A stretch of 64,000 bases of DNA. It comes from B30-G6 sp963701385. Lineage in GTDB: Bacteria > Desulfobacterota > Desulfobacteria > Desulfobacterales > B30-G6. The DNA is taken from NCBI GenBank assembly GCA_963701385.1, contig CAVOZW010000027.1:372001-436000 (forward strand), in the 5' to 3' direction. The translations under genes were made by a program, and so were the position numbers. The first letter of the stretch is position 1. Each line of letters starts with the position of its first letter. Shown piece after piece: positions 17,312-26,531 of the stretch. The notes beneath the pieces were generated by a model, which saw only the letters and a list, made by a program, of their open reading frames with translations, was not told the DNA's origin and did no database searches.

Positions 17312-18569
17312 ATGTCCGATAAAAAGGGAAATTTATCAAGAAGGGATTTTATCAAAGCCGCTGGAGCTGCCAGTTTAGGGGCATCATTTTTACCCTTAAA
17401 CGCTACGGCACAGGCATCTGAAAGCGAATCAACCATAAATTCCGAACCCATGATCGTGCCCACACGACCCTTTGGGAAAACCGGTGTCGATGTATCGATT
17501 CTTTCCCTCGGTGGTGTGTTGGGTATGTCAGACCAGCTCATGTTCAGACAGGCGCTTAAAACGGGTGTCACCTATTGGGACACGGCAGATTCATATGGTT
17601 GGGGAAAAAGCGAAAAGGCCATCGGCAAATATTTTTCCAGGTTTCCAGACGACCGTAAAAAAGTGTTCCTGGTAACCAAATCAAGCGCTTCAAGTCCTCA
17701 AACCTTGACGAACAAATTAAACGAATCCCTTCAAAGAATGAATACATCCTATATCGATTTGTATTTTCTTCATCATGTGGGGGATGTCAAAGACCGACTG
17801 ACAGATGACGTCAGGGGCTGGGCTAAAAAAGCCAAGACCCAGGGAAAGATCCGTCTTTTTGGATTCAGCGCCCACACAAATATGGAAAACAACATGCTTG
17901 CCGCGGCTGAACTTGGATGGGTCGATGGTATCATGATGAGCTATAACTACCGGCTCATGGTGAAAAGCGAAATGAAAAGAGCTGTTGATGCCTGCGTTGA
18001 AGCCGGAATAGGATTGACAGCCATGAAAACACAGGCCTCTTTCTCGGCTAATTTTTATGCTTCCATAGGGTCTGAAACAGATGCAGCGGAGAAAATGACC
18101 GACTAGGCTGTTGGAAAAAGGGTATACGGCTGAACAGGCCAAACTCCGAGCGGTGTGGGAAAACCCACATATTGCCAGCATATGCTCGGCCATGCCGAAT
18201 ATGACAATTCTTCAGGCCAATGTTGCCGCGGCTTTGAACAAGAAAAACCTATCTGCAGGTGACAAACAGCGTCTGGATCTTTATGCTCAGCAGACGGCCC
18301 CTGGTTACTGCGCCGGCTGTGCAGATATTTGTGAATCCTGCGTGGAACCGAATATCCCCATCAGCGATATCATGCGCAACCTTATGTACGAAAATGCCTA
18401 TGGAAAGCCGGAGCTGTCCGTTGGATACTTGAGAAAAATTGAACCGGCCGTGGGCAGACAGCTCCTTGCGACGGATTTTTCAAAGGCCGAGCATCGATGT
18501 CCCCAGAACATGCCCATAACAAAACTTATGCGGAGAGCGTATGAAAAACTTAGCCCGGGCATTTCATGA
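17312..18569 (+). pseudogene. Tat-exported aldo/keto reductase with CxxC domain, frameshifted
   Basis: The N-terminal part (17312-18106) starts with a twin-arginine signal (SRRDFIKAAGAASLG) and has the aldo/keto reductase start FGKTGVDVSILSLGG, the DTADSYGWGKSE segment with Asp and Tyr of the catalytic set, and LFFLHH-like YFLHHVGD. An extra T at 18104 ends it early (EKMTD-stop). The natural C-terminus continues in the next frame (RLLEKGYTAEQAK onward to 18569) and includes a Cys-rich stretch (YCAGCADICESC) typical of the deltaproteobacterial AKR family that carries an iron-sulfur-like C-terminal domain. One base removed restores a single reading frame of about 419 residues. Confidence 0.8.
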
Positions 18570-19516
18570 TTAAAGAGAGGGAACCTGCGGACAATTGCAA
18601 AGCAACCCATAGGGTCTGGGTGATGATTGGCCTCGCAATCATCATGTCTGGTATGCTCTTGGTTTTTGCTGCTGGGGCGGGGCAATCTGAAAAGATATCG
18701 CCGGCCATCGCCCCTCCCCCTGGTCTCAAAACGTCTGGTCCTGCGGAGAGATTCAGCCCGGACACCCTCTGGGAGAAAATTGACGGCCAGGCCGAATTTT
18801 ATCTTTCAGCAGGCTTTGTTTCCCTCACCAGCCAGTTGTATGAAGATATCGACCTGATCGATTCCATGCTAGAGGTCAATATCTATCACATGGGCAGCAT
18901 ATTGAACGCGTTTTCTGTTTTCAGCCTGCAACGGCGTGATGATGCAAAAGTGATTGACGTGACGGCGTTTGCATATCAAACAGAAAACGCCGTTTACCTG
19001 GTGCATGGTCCTTTTTACGTGGAAATAATTTGGATCCAACCCCTGGACGGTGACATATCCCTTCTGAAATCACTGGCTGAACAATTTGTAAGAGATACAC
19101 CCATTAAAGATCAGAAACTTCCTCAACTGGCCCTCTTTCCATTGGAAAACCTCGTTCGGGGCAGCGCTTCCTTGATTTCCAAGTCCGCCTTTGGTTTCGA
19201 TCCCCTTGACAGTGTGTTCACAGCCGAATACGAGGTCGGTGAAGACCGGGCAACGGCCTATCTTTCAAAGCGCAAAACAGATCAAGAGGCCAGGGAGTTG
19301 GTGGATCGTCTTTACACCTACTTCAAGAACTTCGGCGGCAGAGATGTGAAAGCGGATACCGCCATCCAGGATACCCGAATGATAGAGATCATGGGCAGCT
19401 ACGATCTTATGTTTTCCGTGGGACCCTATTTCGCCGGTGTACACGAAGCGCCTGACCAGAAGCTGGCCGAAAAAATCGCGCGTGCCTTGGCGGCAACCTT
19501 GCTGCCAAAAATGTAG
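18566..19516 (+). CDS. DUF6599-like secreted/membrane-anchored protein
   Basis: The 316-residue product overlaps the stop of the aldo/keto reductase gene (ATGA), so the two were co-translated. Residues about 18-38 form a signal or anchor helix. The body matches the pattern of a deltaproteobacterial family of about 300 residues: WEKIDGQAEFYLSAGFVSL near the start and a repeated RGSASLISKSAFGFDPLDSVF module with a second domain up to SVGPYFAGVHEA. These features fit DUF6599 as I remember it. It is probably periplasmic and functionally linked to the exported reductase. Activity unknown. Confidence 0.65.
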   Translation: MIKEREPADNCKATHRVWVMIGLAIIMSGMLLVFAAGAGQSEKISPAIAPPPGLKTSGPAERFSPDTLWEKIDGQAEFYLSAGFVSLTSQLYEDIDLIDSMLEVNIYHMGSILNAFSVFSLQRRDDAKVIDVTAFAYQTENAVYLVHGPFYVEIIWIQPLDGDISLLKSLAEQFVRDTPIKDQKLPQLALFPLENLVRGSASLISKSAFGFDPLDSVFTAEYEVGEDRATAYLSKRKTDQEARELVDRLYTYFKNFGGRDVKADTAIQDTRMIEIMGSYDLMFSVGPYFAGVHEAPDQKLAEKIARALAATLLPKM

Positions 19517-19861
19517 AAAATAAATCATAATTTAGGGACGCCCTTAACTTTTAAATTTATTCTGTTTATTCCCACGCTGTTAACGCGCAATAATTGCTGC
19601 TGCAGCTGCAAATCACCTCAGGTCGTCTTCGGTAATATTTATCCAAATTTCCAAAAGAAAAAGGGAATAATAAGGGGTTTATAATAGGTATTACTTATTA
19701 TATTGTTACTCCAAGAGCCACATCTTACCGTAATCATACAAATAATTGGCTCAATGGGATGAACGTGTCGGGTATCCAGACAGGCTTGGGGTGCTTGTAA
19801 TTCGAACTGCCGAACTTAATGTAGGATAAGTGAATTTACCAACTGAAGGGAGAAAGTCGTC
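19517..19861. other. gene-free stretch upstream of TPR gene
   Basis: 345 bp with an AT-rich middle (about 19650-19700). I see no gene, repeat or convincing hairpin. It probably contains the promoter of the TPR gene. Confidence 0.4.
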
Positions 19862-20353
19862 ATGAAATCTTATCAAGTGATTATATTGTCGGTTATATTT
19901 CTGGCCACGAATGCTATCGCAGCCGGGAGTTCAAAACAATCACCAGCTGTTTCAAAAGATGTCAAATTATACAACGAGGGTGTTGAGCTGATGTTGGCCA
20001 AAAAGTTTGCTAAGGCCGAAAAGCAATTTCGCAAATCCCTTGATTTCAACGAACAGTTTTCTGAAGCGCATAATAACTTGGCCTATACCTTGAGAAAGCA
20101 GGGTCCGAAATATTACGCGGAATCGCTGAAGCATTACACCAGGGCCATTGAATTAAAACCCGGCATGGCCGAAGCGTATATGTATCGGGGGGTGTTACAC
20201 ATGCAGATGGGCAACCGGCAACTTGCCCTAAAAGACCATCAAAAACTCGTAAACTTGGGTTCAGTACTGGCCGTTGAATTGGAATACGTCATAAGCGAAG
20301 GCCGTGAAAAAGAGCCTGAACAATTTTTTGGTGTATCGGGTAATATCAGTTAG
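19862..20353 (+). CDS. secreted TPR-repeat protein
   Basis: The 163-residue product has a signal peptide (hydrophobic residues 5-18, cleavage after AIA). Residues about 37-140 form roughly two to three tetratricopeptide repeats: YNEGVELMLAKKFAKAEKQF, FSEAHNNLAYTLRKQG, and MAEAYMYRGVLHMQMGNRQL. The pattern of small and aromatic residues (A-8, A-20, P-32) is clear. It likely acts as a periplasmic protein-protein scaffold. Single gene, with no cotranscribed neighbours. GGGAGAAAG precedes the ATG. Confidence 0.8.
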   Translation: MKSYQVIILSVIFLATNAIAAGSSKQSPAVSKDVKLYNEGVELMLAKKFAKAEKQFRKSLDFNEQFSEAHNNLAYTLRKQGPKYYAESLKHYTRAIELKPGMAEAYMYRGVLHMQMGNRQLALKDHQKLVNLGSVLAVELEYVISEGREKEPEQFFGVSGNIS

Positions 20354-20782
20354 CTGGTGCCCATTCACAAATGGTCTTTTCGCACCCCGCCGATGTTAAA
20401 AGGCATGCTTCAACACCTCAAAAAAGCACCCTGTTTATGCGGGTTAAATCTGACTTCCGCCTCGGCAAAGCACGAAAGACCCTATTTCTGGACGGAACTA
20501 GCGAATGAATAATTGAATCGATTTCCCAAAAGGGCAGGACGGGCATATGAGAATAGGGCCAAGATTTTCAGCTATTGTACGACCAATATAAACCAAATTG
20601 CAAAAGTGGCTTGAAGAAAATCCGGCAATTGCGAATGAACTGAATTGGTGGCCAAGAAAACCGAATTGACAATTGATTGCTAGCAACGGGGGTGAAAACA
20701 CTGTGATTTAGCTGCGCGGTGAAAAACGTTCGGGATGACACGTTGGATATCGGGCATAAGGAGTTTCTTGCCGATAAAGGAA
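20354..20782. other. gene-free stretch
   Basis: 429 bp between the TPR gene and the convergent phosphatase. A 67-codon minus-strand frame (20498-20701) has a CPSC motif and could be a remnant of a short gene, but I cannot identify it. Nothing else is recognisable. Confidence 0.35.
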
Positions 20783-21388
20783 CTAACGCGTTTTAATCGT
20801 GCCGATGGTCATTATGTCGCCGGTGCTGGATCGATGAACGATGACCAGTTCGCCCGATGCAGGATAAATGCCGGTCAGGGCCGTGATGTTGACTTGATGG
20901 GTAACGAGAACGATTGGCCGGTCAAGGTTATGCCTTGCTATCCATTCAAATAACATTCTGGTTTGTGATTCTCGACGCTCGTATTGCTGAAAAAAGGAGT
21001 TTAATGCCGCAAGTTCCTCGACCGGTCCAAGCTTGAGTAATTTTGCCGTTTCCAGGCAACGGCACCATTGGCTTGAGAAGACCTGTGCGCTCGTAATTCC
21101 TTGCTCACGAAAACGATCGCCAATTTTTACGGCCTGAGCGCGGCCCTCTTCAGACAAATTTCTTTGAGTCGCACATTGACCCAGCTCAAACTGAGGAGGG
21201 TCACCCGTTCCCGGGGCGATGGCGTGACGTAAGAGCGCAAGGTGTTCGCCCGATTGCAGCATCTTCCACAGCTGTGTGTCTTCATCTGAAGAAAACGCTG
21301 AAACACTGCAGCAAAGACATAACATTGCCGCGAGAACAACCACTCTAAATCGTAATGACAAGCGATTATGTAAGGTATTTTTTTGCAT
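20783..21388 (-). CDS. exported histidine phosphatase family protein
   Basis: From ATG 21388 the product is 201 residues with a signal peptide (about 11-32). The catalytic motif is LRHA (HLALLRHAIAPG), the second arginine region is FSSQWCRCLETAKLL and the second catalytic His is in VLVTHQVNITALTG. This is the branch-2-like periplasmic group (SixA/TTHA-like small phosphatases) whose substrates are often unknown phosphoesters. Length is usual. The gene is divergent from the ADP-ribosylglycohydrolase gene, with starts 81 bp apart. A longer form from 21430 would put 14 lysine-rich residues before the signal and is less likely. Confidence 0.85.
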   Translation of the reverse strand: MQKNTLHNRLSLRFRVVVLAAMLCLCCSVSAFSSDEDTQLWKMLQSGEHLALLRHAIAPGTGDPPQFELGQCATQRNLSEEGRAQAVKIGDRFREQGITSAQVFSSQWCRCLETAKLLKLGPVEELAALNSFFQQYERRESQTRMLFEWIARHNLDRPIVLVTHQVNITALTGIYPASGELVIVHRSSTGDIMTIGTIKTR

Positions 21389-21469
21389 GATCTTGATTTT
21401 CTTTTTGGCAAGTTTGATCGTATAAAACACACTCTAATACACCTTGGCACTTTTTCAACAGGAATGAAG

Positions 21470-22480
21470 ATGAATACTGTTAGCCAGTCTAAAATACGCG
21501 GCGCGCTTTTAGGGCTTTGCATAGGTGACGCACTTTCCATGCCGGTCCACTGGTATTACAATCGCTGGGCCCTTGAAAGTGACTATGGAAAGGTCGTGGA
21601 TTATCTAAAACCGCGCAACCCCCATCCGGACAGCATCCTCTGGCGTTCCCAATACAAGGCGTCTACTGCCAAGGGCGAAATTCTTCACGACCAGGCGCGA
21701 TACTGGGGCAAAAGAGGCATACACTATCACCAATTTCTGAAAACGGGAGAAAACACGTTAAATGTCAAAATTTGTCGACTGCTCGTCGATTCTTTGAATC
21801 AAAACCGGGGTTATGACGCCAACGATTTTCTAAACAAATACATCGCCTTTATGACGACCCCAAACAGCCATCGCGACACCTACATCGAAGAGTATCACCG
21901 CAATTTCTTTTCTAACTACGCGGCCGGGATTGCGCCGCATAAATGCGGTGTTGAAGAAAAGCATATCGGTGGGCTGGTGGGCATCGTTCCCGTTGTTGCT
22001 TTTTATGCCAATCAACCTCAGCAGGCACGTGAACATGCCCTGGAACACCTGGCTTTGACACATCCCGGCCTTAAAATGCAAGTTTCGGCATCTTTGATCA
22101 TCCATATTCTGCTTCAGGTATTTGACGGCAATCCACTGCAGGAGGTGATTTTGGGGCAACTGCAGGTTCAAAACAATCCTTTTCTGGGTCACCCATTTGC
22201 AAAGCTGTTGAAGGAAACGGATGAAACGGTCATTGGGAAATATTTCAGTCCCGCCTGCTATGTCGAGGATGCCGTTCCAGCCGTCATCTATCTGGCCTTA
22301 AAATACCATCATGACCCGCAAAAAGCGCTGATCGTCAATACCAACCTGGGTGGTGACAATGCCGGCCGCGGAGCGGTTTTAGGAGCAATACTCGGCGCCG
22401 CCCACGGTGCCAAGAAATTTCCAGAGCGCTGGTTGAGCGGGCTTGTGGATCCCCTGCCGGATTTTTTGAAAGGCGTCTAA
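21470..22480 (+). CDS. ADP-ribosylglycohydrolase family protein
   Basis: The 336-residue protein starts near KIRGALLGLCIGDALSMPVHW, the first metal-binding glycine/aspartate region of the ADP-ribosyl-[dinitrogen reductase] hydrolase fold, and ends with TNLGGDNAGRGAVLGAILGA, the matching C-terminal region. In the canonical C-terminal motif two aspartates bind magnesium (GGDTDT...); here the motif is GGDNAGR, so one ligand is changed and the substrate may differ. It would remove ADP-ribose or a related group from protein or small molecule. ATG 21470 has AGGA eight bases upstream; upstream in-frame starts at 21383 and 21464 are less suited. Confidence 0.85.
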   Translation: MNTVSQSKIRGALLGLCIGDALSMPVHWYYNRWALESDYGKVVDYLKPRNPHPDSILWRSQYKASTAKGEILHDQARYWGKRGIHYHQFLKTGENTLNVKICRLLVDSLNQNRGYDANDFLNKYIAFMTTPNSHRDTYIEEYHRNFFSNYAAGIAPHKCGVEEKHIGGLVGIVPVVAFYANQPQQAREHALEHLALTHPGLKMQVSASLIIHILLQVFDGNPLQEVILGQLQVQNNPFLGHPFAKLLKETDETVIGKYFSPACYVEDAVPAVIYLALKYHHDPQKALIVNTNLGGDNAGRGAVLGAILGAAHGAKKFPERWLSGLVDPLPDFLKGV

Positions 22481-22484
22481 AGAA

Positions 22485-22566
22485 AATCGAGATCGAGGTA
22501 AATTTCTGTGCGAATTTCTTTCTCTTCTATTCTATGAATTATCAACAGCTTGTCTCGGTCCGACCC
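22485..22566 (+). mobile_element. MITE-like element B, left-truncated copy
   Basis: The right end is intact: TTCTATGAATTATCA (22531-22545) and TCTCGGTCCGACCC (22553-22566). The left side is shortened and only vaguely similar (ATCGAGATCGAGG). It lies directly downstream of the ADP-ribosylglycohydrolase gene. Confidence 0.65.
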
Positions 22567-22651
22567 CAGATCCATTGCGGTGGAGGAGGCGGGGGTAATC
22601 TTTTTTATTTCTCGGCGGAGTTTCTTTTACGATAAAGAAAAGATGGTAGGA

Positions 22652-22987
22652 TTATGCCGGACGCCGCCCAGACAATAAACAGGCTCCCTCTGGGCTTATC
22701 TTGCAGACCTCCAAGTATCGGCAGTTTTGACGCCATCTCAGATATTTCGACACCTCATCAATGGTTCGCTTGTACTCATCTCCTTGATCCCTACCAGTGC
22801 CGCGGTTCTTCGGCTCATGGGGCTCATAGCCCAAATGATCAACCAATTCAGCTTCTAATAGTCGCTCAACTCACCGTTTGATCGGCTGTTTGAGAAGTCT
22901 ATTTTCCTCCAGAGTATCCTTCGGGTCACCGACATCTTCAATTAGTTCATCGATAAGGGTGTCTGGTTTAGATTTTTTTCTGGTCAT
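22652..22987 (-). pseudogene. IS256-family transposase N-terminal fragment
   Basis: Reading from ATG 22987 gives MTRKKSKPDTLIDELI... with LLKQPIKR, then an in-frame TGA at about 22873, then VERLLEAELVDHLGYEPHEP in the same frame. LLEAEL-x-HLGYE is the conserved N-terminal block of IS256-type transposases. The frame decays after about 64 further codons and the catalytic DDE domain is absent. So this is a dead remnant of an insertion sequence, with a start and ribosome site (AAGGAACAAAGG) still recognisable. It occupies most of the 22567-23042 gap. Confidence 0.75.
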
Positions 22988-23075
22988 CCTTTGTTCCTTT
23001 CTATATGATCGCTATAGCGCAAGATAACCTTTTACACAGTTATTGATACACCCTATACACCAATTTTTTTCTCTC

Positions 23076-23543
23076 ATGAATAAAGAAAATAGACCTGAAA
23101 AAGTGATTGGATGGCGAGAATGGATATCTCTTCCTGATTTAAACATACCCGCCATTAAATCCAAAATCGATACGGGCGCACGAACTTCTTCTTTGCATAC
23201 GATTGATCTGCAAGAATTCTATGCCAACGATATTCTAAAGGTTAGGTTTATTGTAAAGCCGTTACGGAAAAGAAAAGGGCTTGAATTACTATGCGAAGCA
23301 GACGTTTTGGATTACAAAAAAGTTAGGGATTCGGGAGGGCATACCGAAGAGCGATACTTCATTCAGACAACCGCTGTGCTTGGCGGTGTTCATTGGTGTA
23401 TTGACATGACATTGACAAACCGGGATACGATGCTGTTCCCGGTGCTTCTGGGTAGAACCGCTCTCAAAAACCGTTTCACTGTGGACCCCGGGAGATCCTA
23501 TACTACCGGTCGGCGCTTATCGAAAGCCTATTCAAAACGTTAG
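23076..23543 (+). CDS. RimB-like retropepsin-fold protease (DUF785)
   Basis: From ATG 23076 the 155-residue product is the Zn_protease/DUF785 family (also called ATP-dependent zinc protease, RimB in Pseudomonas). The hallmark is KSKIDTGARTSSLH with the catalytic-type aspartate in DTGA, followed by VLLGRTALKNRFTVDPGRSY near the end. Despite the family name it has an aspartic retropepsin-like fold. RimB cleaves poly-glutamate tails made by RimK on ribosomal protein S6. Two genes downstream lies a RimK-like ligase on the other strand, which supports a tail-adding and tail-removing pair. Start could be 23043; neither start has a good ribosome site. Confidence 0.85.
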   Translation: MNKENRPEKVIGWREWISLPDLNIPAIKSKIDTGARTSSLHTIDLQEFYANDILKVRFIVKPLRKRKGLELLCEADVLDYKKVRDSGGHTEERYFIQTTAVLGGVHWCIDMTLTNRDTMLFPVLLGRTALKNRFTVDPGRSYTTGRRLSKAYSKR

Positions 23544-23696
23544 AAAGAATCACAAATTATGAAAATCGGCGCTCTGTCAAGAAAGTCAGAATTGTACCCA
23601 AAGTCTCGTTAATTCGATGTGGCCAAGCAGGTTAAACGTGACGTACATGTTATCAATTCCTTGCGGTGAAACCATGATGCGAAAAGGGAGTGAAGG

Positions 23697-24716
23697 ATGT
23701 CTCGTGAACCAATGATTATTGCAGGAGTAACAATTAAACCAGGGGAAAAGGTAACCACCGTCATACCGGTTGCACGCCTTTATACGAATACAGAGATGGG
23801 CATGCCGGTTCACGTGATTCATGGAAGAAGGAAGGGCCCCAGGCTTTTTGTCTGTGGGGCCATTCATGGAGATGAAATCATCGGGACAGAAATCATACGC
23901 CGACTTGTCAAAATGAAGAAAATCCTCGGACTCAAAGGGACACTCATCGGAGTTCCGGTTGTTAACGTGTATGGATTTTTAAACCAATCACGCTATTCTC
24001 CTGATCGCCGGGATCTTAATAGATTTTTTCCAGGGTCGGAAAAAGGATCTCTGACATCTCAACTGGCCGATATTTTTATAGAAGAGATCGTTAATGGAAG
24101 TGCTTACGGAATTGATCTCCACGCTGGATCCAATCATCGATCCAATCTGCCGCAAATTCGGGCTGACCTTGATAATGAGGAAACCAAAAGGCTCTCAATC
24201 GCCTTCGGAGCCCCGCTAGTTCTTCACAAAAAAATAATCAAGGGGTCATTGCGCAATGCGGTCGCTGACAAGGGAATTCCCCTGCTGTTGTATGAAGCCG
24301 GGGAAGCGCTTAGATTGGACGAAATATCCATTCAGAGCGGCGTACGTGGGGTATTGTCTGTCATGGAAGCGGTGGGAATGCTCAAACCCAAACCCTCCAG
24401 AAAATCTAAAATAGAGCCGTTGATTGCCGATACTACGACCTGGGTAAGGGCTCTTGGAAGCGGTATGCTTCAGATGAGTGTTCCCCTTGGGAAGAAAGTG
24501 GAAAAGGGTGAAGTTTTGGGAGAAATCGCCGATCCCTTTGGGACGCATGTGGAAAAAATTTGTTCACCGGTTGACGGCATGGTTATCGGCCGTTTGAATT
24601 TGCCTCTTGTACACCAGGGAGATGCGGTGATCCATATTGCTCTAATCGACAAGCCGACTATGATTGACCCGGTAATCGCGGAGTATAATGAAGAACTGCG
24701 GAAAATACAGCAGTAA
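23697..24716 (+). CDS. succinylglutamate desuccinylase/aspartoacylase-like M14 amidohydrolase
   Basis: The 339-residue protein has the AstE/AspA zinc carboxypeptidase fold: zinc ligands in GAIHGDE (about 59-65) and GIDLHAG (about 140-146), the RRDLNRFFPGS substrate-arginine region, and LLLYEAGEALRLDE with the catalytic glutamate. A C-terminal beta-rich domain of biotinyl-like form follows (GKKVEKGEVLGEIADPFG, about 265-325). It would cleave an N-acyl or gamma-amide bond. AstE-like genes beside RimB and RimK recur in many bacteria, and here they share a 3-kb block. Stop at 24716; a family-A half repeat lies between it and the convergent RimK gene. Confidence 0.85.
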   Translation: MSREPMIIAGVTIKPGEKVTTVIPVARLYTNTEMGMPVHVIHGRRKGPRLFVCGAIHGDEIIGTEIIRRLVKMKKILGLKGTLIGVPVVNVYGFLNQSRYSPDRRDLNRFFPGSEKGSLTSQLADIFIEEIVNGSAYGIDLHAGSNHRSNLPQIRADLDNEETKRLSIAFGAPLVLHKKIIKGSLRNAVADKGIPLLLYEAGEALRLDEISIQSGVRGVLSVMEAVGMLKPKPSRKSKIEPLIADTTTWVRALGSGMLQMSVPLGKKVEKGEVLGEIADPFGTHVEKICSPVDGMVIGRLNLPLVHQGDAVIHIALIDKPTMIDPVIAEYNEELRKIQQ

Positions 24717-24751
24717 AACACGCTAACGAGTTGAAGCCATATATTTTGTCA

Positions 24752-24784
24752 ATTGAAGAACCTCGCAGCAAGCTGCGAGGAAGG
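24752..24784 (+). repeat. palindromic repeat family A, left hairpin only
   Basis: TTGAAGAACCTCGCAGC... forms the hairpin CCTCGCAGC-AA-GCTGCGAGG (24761-24780), identical to the left end of the longer copies. The right part is missing. It sits between the convergent AstE-like and RimK-like genes and could act as a terminator. Confidence 0.7.
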
Positions 24785-24811
24785 CATTGCGACACCCCTC
24801 ATGGAGTTATC

Positions 24812-26020
24812 TCACTCTATACGAACTTTTTCTGCCCTGGGTGATTCGGGCAGATCCTGTACCTTCGGACGCCTCTTATTACGAATTTTTGTTGGAATCA
24901 GATTACGCATCAACTCCAGTTTACCAAAACAAAGCAGTCGATCGCCAGCTTCAAATTTTCGCTGCGATCGAGGGTTTGGAATGACGGTAGTTCCTCGATA
25001 AAGTGTCAGAACTATGATGTCTTTATCACGCAAACCAGAATCTTGGATTGATTTACCAATGTAATCAGAGCCCATGGGAATGTATATCTCTGCAACTCCA
25101 TACCCCCGGCTCACAGTAAGTCTCTGGCGCAGATCGATTTCTGGGAAATCTATTTGAGCTGATATGTAATCGATAATGGAACCGGCGATGTCAAGTTGGG
25201 TGCACCCTTCAATACCTTCCAGGCCGGGGGAGGAATTGACTTCCATAATTTGGGGGCCGGATCTACCCTCAAGCATGTCAACGCCTGCAACACGAAGGCC
25301 CAATATTTGAGCAGCGCGAACGGCTGTTTCACAATACGCTGCATCAAGCGTGATCGCCTCGGCTATACCGCCTCGGTGAACATTGCTTCGAAACTCCTGT
25401 CCTTGGGCAACGCGGCGCATGGCCGCTACCACCTGATCTCCCACCACTAGGGCTCGAATATCCCGGCCTTTGCTTTCGGATACAAATTTCTGGACCAATA
25501 CATTTTGTTTTTGACTCTGCAGTAACTCGATAATGGCCTCGGCTGATTTTTCGGATTCTGCTAAAAGTACGCCGATTCCCTGGGTTCCTTCTATCAGTTT
25601 GATGATAACCGGTGCTCCGCCGACTCGCTCTATTGCCGGCATTACATCCTTCTTGTCGCGAATGAAAGTTGTTTTAGGAATACCGATTTTATGCCGACTA
25701 AGGATTTGCAGGCTGCGAAGCTTGTCTCGTGAATTTGCAATGCCTCCTGATGAATTTGCGCAGAACACATCCATCTGCTCAAACTGCCTTACAACCGCTG
25801 TGCCGAAGTAAGTAATCGACGCTCCGATCCTCGGCAATACGGCATCATATAGCGAGAGTTTTTTCTGCCGAAAGTACAGATTCGGCATACCTTCTTCCAG
25901 GTCAATCGCGAATTTGAGAGTATTGAGCACTTTAACTTTATGTCCTCGTTGTTCAGCCGCTTCGCGAAGTCGTCGCGTGCTGTAGCTATTTGAATTGCAC
26001 GAAAGAATTGCCAGTTTCAT
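24812..26020 (-). CDS. RimK-type glutamate ligase with C-terminal RCK_C domain
   Basis: The 402-residue protein is a RimK-like ATP-grasp ligase (residues about 1-290): N-terminal LAILSCNSNSYSTRRL, IIKLIEGTQGIGVLLAESE (ATP-grasp phosphate-binding part) and IMEVNSSPGLEGIEG with the metal-binding Glu and Asn. Residues about 305-380 form an extra domain resembling the RCK_C/TrkA_C ligand-binding module of potassium channels (VAEIYIPMGSDYIGKSIQDS, then FEAGDRLLCFG). Normal RimK is about 300 residues. It would add glutamate residues to a protein or peptide C-terminus, with the RCK_C part perhaps sensing a nucleotide or ion. The AstE-like and RimB-like genes are convergent neighbours. Confidence 0.9.
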   Translation of the reverse strand: MKLAILSCNSNSYSTRRLREAAEQRGHKVKVLNTLKFAIDLEEGMPNLYFRQKKLSLYDAVLPRIGASITYFGTAVVRQFEQMDVFCANSSGGIANSRDKLRSLQILSRHKIGIPKTTFIRDKKDVMPAIERVGGAPVIIKLIEGTQGIGVLLAESEKSAEAIIELLQSQKQNVLVQKFVSESKGRDIRALVVGDQVVAAMRRVAQGQEFRSNVHRGGIAEAITLDAAYCETAVRAAQILGLRVAGVDMLEGRSGPQIMEVNSSPGLEGIEGCTQLDIAGSIIDYISAQIDFPEIDLRQRLTVSRGYGVAEIYIPMGSDYIGKSIQDSGLRDKDIIVLTLYRGTTVIPNPRSQRKFEAGDRLLCFGKLELMRNLIPTKIRNKRRPKVQDLPESPRAEKVRIE

Positions 26021-26074
26021 TTATTATGCCCTTTTTTTTGCTTATATTTTCTTTGAGGCGGTAATTTTGTTTTG

Positions 26075-26152
26075 TTGAACCGCAACAGCGAGCGCATTCC
26101 CCGTGGCTTCTGCCGCACGGCAGAAGATTCCTCCCAGCAAGCTGAGAGGAAT
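26075..26152 (-). repeat. palindromic repeat family A copy
   Basis: On the minus strand it runs from the CCTCTCAGC-type hairpin to GCTGTTGCGGTTCAA, with an internal hairpin TTCTGCCG-TG-CGGCAGAA, as in the copy at 34034. It is the only recognisable feature in the 511-bp gap 26021-26531; the rest shows nothing I can name. Confidence 0.75.
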
Positions 26153-26531
26153 CAGGTTTCCGGTTTCCAGCGTTTTTCCAGGGTCGGACCAATCCATCAT
26201 ATTGATATTTATAAAATATCTTTCCAAAAATACTCATTCTGAGGCCTTAGAACCCCGTTTTCATCCTCGAAATTGCCCTTGTAAGGAAATTGTGATTCCC
26301 GCAGACTGAAGCTGTCGTTCTCGCTAATCACCTTGCGCCCTTTAGCTCTATGTCCGAGTTTCCTTTTTAAGACTTAACATCAACCCATATTCAATCTTAT
26401 TGGTTTTAAATACAATTAGTTAACGCGGTCCGATCCGGATATCAATGACGTCTAGCGCAACGAGCCATTGAACACTGAGGCTATCAGGATCCTTTGAGTG
26501 CGGATCGGAAGCGGATAAAGGAGAAACGGGG

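Noticed and set aside
25986..26237. 83-codon minus-strand frame upstream of RimK
   Set aside because: It reads through the family-A repeat at 26075-26152. Its tail overlaps the RimK start. No coding character.
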